DNA of 10,270 nucleotides, from NCBI GenBank assembly GCA_002382605.1, contig DFYG01000126.1, positions 1-10,270 of the forward strand. Direction: 5' to 3'. The stretch comes from Synergistaceae bacterium UBA4088. Lineage in GTDB: Bacteria > Synergistota > Synergistia > Synergistales > Thermovirgaceae. The position numbers were made by a program, and so were the translations under genes. The notes beneath the pieces were generated by a model. It saw only the letters and a program-made list of their open reading frames with translations, was not told the DNA's origin and did no database searches. Positions 9,401 through 10,270 of this stretch are shown piece after piece; positions within the stretch are counted from its first letter, which is position 1; each line of letters opens with the position of its first letter.

Positions 9401-10034
9401 CCTTCAACAGAACTGTAACGGGAAGTTTTTTCCTGTTGTCTATGTTCACTGAAAGGACTTCGCCAGGGGTCATGTCGAACTCAAGCCAGGCTCCCCTGTC
9501 CGGAATGACCTTGGCCGAATAGCGCTCCTGTCCCGGGGTTGACTCCTCCGAGGCGAAATAAACACCCGCCGAGCGGGCAAGCTGGCTTACGACAACTCTT
9601 TCCGTGCCGTTGATGATAAAAGTTCCCCTGTCGGTCATCATCGGGAAATCCCCGAGATAGACCTCCTCTTCCTTGATCTCCTCGGTCTTGCGGTTCACAA
9701 GACGGATCGTAGCCTTGACCGAACGGGACCATGACAGGTCCCTCTGGCAAGCCTCTTCCTGGGTTATCTGGGGTGATTCGACAAAATAGTCCACAAATTC
9801 CAGGGCGAATGACCCATCGTAGCTTTCGATCGGGAAGATCTCATTGAAGAGTTCCTGGATGCCATGGTTGGATCTCTCATCCACATCGGTAAGTTCGCCC
9901 TGTTCGCTGAACTGGAAAAACCACCTGAAGGAATCGCGCTGGTTGGAGATCATGTCTGGAATTTCGACAAGATCCCGGGCGCGACCGAACGTCAAACGCT
10001 GTCTCTTGCTGTTGATCGTAACGAATTCTGCCAT
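6414..10034 (-). CDS. rpoB: DNA-directed RNA polymerase subunit beta
   Basis: Beta is the second large catalytic subunit of RNA polymerase and the target of rifampicin. From the ATG at 10034 it has 1206 residues, close to Bacillus and shorter than E. coli (1342), because the large E. coli inserts are missing. The N terminus [21 protein letters not shown] is family-typical. The rifampicin region at about 447-480 reads [20 protein letters not shown] then [14 protein letters not shown]; Gln455, Asp458, His468, Arg471 and Ser473 are all the sensitive type, and Ala464 where E. coli has Ser is normal in Bacillus-like forms. Further marks are [17 protein letters not shown] (497-513), the active-site [12 protein letters not shown] (900-911, Lys902 and Lys910) and [20 protein letters not shown] (1046-1065). 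From about 1136 on there is an acidic, proline- and serine-rich tail. The frame stays open upstream to 10205, but that part crosses the promoter and ribosome-binding site and is not family sequence. Confidence 0.98.
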   Translation of the reverse strand: MAEFVTINSKRQRLTFGRARDLVEIPDMISNQRDSFRWFFQFSEQGELTDVDERSNHGIQELFNEIFPIESYDGSFALEFVDYFVESPQITQEEACQRDLSWSRSVKATIRLVNRKTEEIKEEEVYLGDFPMMTDRGTFIINGTERVVVSQLARSAGVYFASEESTPGQERYSAKVIPDRGAWLEFDMTPGEVLSVNIDNRKKLPVTVLLKAFGVENNDEILKLFGAVEEQIDLVEDEARGRLIAETISDGPGKAIVKKNERITKEILEKLWELGRTRVWVWKADPALEATMERDGTRHRDEAVMEMFRKLRPNEPARMENAREYINGLFFDSRRYNLGRVGRYKLNRRLGLDIPESKRLLMIEDIVQIVSKLMALRDGNERTDDIDHLGNRRVRAVGELLQNQVRVGLLRMERIARERMTTIPDLTGATARDLINVRPISAALREFFGSGQLSQFMDQTNPLAELTHRRRLSALGPGGLSRERAGFEARDVHYTHYGRVCPIETPEGPNIGLVTSLSIYSRINEYGFLQSPKRKVKNGRVTDEVVYLGADEEDGLFVGRANTLLNSDMTFAEKHVHVRSRGDIAEVTPEEVDYLDLSPKQIVSASTALIPFLEHDDANRALMGSNMQRQAVPLIRGEAPVIGTGIEARVARDSGSCVAARSSGTVVRVDSREIEIIPEGGSQAEKYTLVKFRRSNQGTIIHQKPLVFKGDKVRSGDIIADGQSVENAELALGNNVLVAFVSWEGYNYEDAILLSDRLVKEDRFSSIHIEEYEVEARDTKLGPEEITRDIPNVGEDALKDLDETGIVRVGAEVVAGDILVGKVTPKGESDQSPEEKLLRAIFGEKAREVRDTSMRIPHGEGGKVVSVKQLSRSENGDELSPGVNEVVKVYVARIRKITVGDKMAGRHGNKGVVSRILPEEDMPYLPDGTPIDVVLNPIGVPSRMNLGQVLETILGFVATRKGWHVSTAVFEGAKEHEILSLVDEVRKEGVPDLTTDGRILLYDGRTGEPMKRPVTVGTMYMMKLIHLVDDKIHARSIGPYSLITQQPLGGKAQFGGQRFGEMEVWALEGYGASHVLQEMLTVKSDDIRGRLKTYERIVKGLNLTDPGVPESFRVLVKELQGLGLDVEIAYEDGSMGELLLEEDDEPSFTPTRHKPREEVRSSSMKHVEEVFEEKNPPPVVNDDPADSSALPGDGSSKRDPEEGADV

Positions 10035-10045
10035 GGGAGAAGCAC

Positions 10046-10054
10046 ACCCTCCCT
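10046..10054 (-). promoter_or_regulatory. Shine-Dalgarno of rpoB
   Basis: AGGGAGGGT on the minus strand, about 12 bases upstream of the ATG at 10034. It supports the MAEFVTIN start. The GGGAG part could pair with CTCCC just before the ATG (10039-10035), giving a short 5-bp hairpin with a 9-base loop that would partly hide the site. The hairpin is weak evidence for regulation. Confidence 0.75.
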
Positions 10055-10095
10055 GTCTTTGGGGGATTTGGAAGAACTTGACGTGACAAACTGAA

Positions 10096-10124
10096 AGGAT
10101 AACGAAAGGGCCGCGCTGTGTCAA
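10096..10124 (-). promoter_or_regulatory. Predicted sigma-A/sigma-70 promoter of rpoBC
   Basis: On the minus strand: TTGACA (10124-10119, a perfect -35), a 17-base spacer, then TATCCT (10101-10096, four of six matches). The expected transcript start is near 10089, giving a leader of about 55 bases before rpoB. The element lies in the 174-base spacer between tRNA-Leu and rpoB, so rpoBC can probably be transcribed independently of whatever lies upstream. The boxes are seen directly; activity is inferred. Confidence 0.75.
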
Positions 10125-10136
10125 TAGGCACAGCAC
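10113..10136 (-). repeat. Inverted repeat covering the -35 box of the rpoB promoter
   Basis: GTGCTGTG (10136-10129) pairs with CACAGCGC (10120-10113) around an 8-base spacer, giving eight pairs with one G-U in RNA. The -35 hexamer falls in the spacer and right arm. It could be an operator, or a hairpin that stops or processes the upstream tRNA transcript. No uridine run follows it (GGCCCTTTCG), so it is not a typical intrinsic terminator. Confidence 0.55.
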
Positions 10137-10176
10137 AACCCCTTCTCGGTTTTCCTTCCACCGGAACCAACGTTTC

Positions 10177-10195
10177 ACCCCATTTCTTAAGGGGT
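10177..10195 (-). other. Short hairpin downstream of tRNA-Leu
   Basis: ACCCC (10195-10191) and GGGGT (10181-10177) can form a 5-bp stem with a 9-base loop, starting 13 bases after the tRNA CCA end. It is followed by GAAACG and not by a uridine run, so it is a weak candidate for a tRNA 3' processing or termination structure. Confidence 0.25.
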
Positions 10196-10208
10196 AGAAC
10201 CGCAATTA

Positions 10209-10270
10209 TGGTGGGGAAGGGGGGATTCGAACCCCCACACCCTCGCGGACACTGGCTCCTGAAGCCAGCG
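10209..10270 (-). tRNA. tRNA-Leu (anticodon CAG), 3' part, 5' end outside window
   Basis: Read on the minus strand, the segment starts near the anticodon arm. The stem CTGGC/GCCAG encloses the 7-base loop TTCAGGA, with anticodon CAG at positions 34-36 and a purine at 37, reading the leucine codon CUG. A 15-base variable arm (TGTCCGCGAGGGTGT) marks a class II tRNA, as expected for leucine. The T arm is GGGGG-TTCGAAT-CCCCC. The 3' acceptor strand CTTCCCC is followed by discriminator A and an encoded CCA ending at 10209. The 5' acceptor strand (expected GGGGAAG or close) and the D arm lie beyond the right edge. It has the same direction as rpoB, 174 bases upstream. Confidence 0.95.

Noticed and set aside
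8665..9522. Long plus-strand open frame opposite rpoB
   Set aside because: Its translation is rich in Ser and Arg, resembles no family, and lies fully antisense to conserved rpoB sequence. Such shadow frames are expected in GC-rich genes.
10096..10136. Intrinsic terminator after tRNA-Leu at the inverted repeat
   Set aside because: The stem is reasonable, but no uridine run follows and the element overlaps a good promoter. Kept only as an inverted repeat of unknown role.
10035..10205. N-terminal extension of rpoB by 57 codons
   Set aside because: It runs through the promoter and the Shine-Dalgarno, and the added residues do not look like RpoB. The family start MAEFVTIN is at 10034.
1..10270. 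A novel mobile, defence or CRISPR system
   Set aside because: Every stretch longer than 200 bases is covered by a recognised housekeeping gene. No direct-repeat array, transposase, integrase or toxin-antitoxin gene is visible.

Overview
The window carries one block of housekeeping genes, all on the minus strand, so transcription runs from right to left. In transcription order they are: a tRNA-Leu (5' part lies beyond the right edge), rpoB, rpoC, a small L7Ae/YbxF-family RNA-binding protein gene, rpsL, rpsG, and the first 40 codons of fusA (cut by the left edge). No mobile element, CRISPR array, phage gene or defence gene is visible. The plus strand shows only antisense shadows. The locus is the widely conserved RNA polymerase / str-operon cluster, not an accessory island.

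Organism: a bacterium with fairly GC-rich DNA. Several traits point to Synergistota or a Firmicutes-like neighbour lineage. An L7Ae-like gene lies between rpoC and rpsL, as in Bacillus. The beta subunit is short and lacks the large E. coli inserts. The beta' subunit is unusually long (1656 residues) because of two lineage-type insertions, and its trigger loop has no E. coli-type insert. Synergistota is my best guess; the phylum is an inference, not something the sequence proves.

Right edge (10035-10270): the 3' part of a class II tRNA-Leu with anticodon CAG and encoded CCA, then a 174-base spacer. The spacer holds a strong sigma-A/sigma-70-type promoter (TTGACA-17-TATCCT) whose -35 box lies in an 8-bp inverted repeat, and then the rpoB Shine-Dalgarno. 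The usual upstream neighbours rplJ-rplL are not next to rpoB.

Core (1443-10034): rpoB and rpoC encode the catalytic beta and beta' subunits. The rpoB stop codon abuts the rpoC start codon (TAAATG), which suggests coupled translation. All catalytic and zinc-binding residues checked are present. The main novelty is in RpoC: a five-fold tandem repeat near the N terminus, and an approximately 310-residue insertion near the C terminus that seems to be built from repeats related to another part of the same protein.

Left part (1-1442): a second consensus promoter (extended -10, TTGACA-17-TATTAT) lies in the 85-base gap after rpoC and should drive the L7Ae-like gene, rpsL, rpsG and fusA. Start sites here need care: the L7Ae-like gene probably starts at an internal GTG and rpsL at a TTG, each placed just after a near-perfect Shine-Dalgarno sequence. 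Together the genes supply the transcription enzyme, two decoding-site proteins of the 30S subunit and the translocation GTPase, with a promoter able to give the translation genes extra transcription independent of rpoBC.
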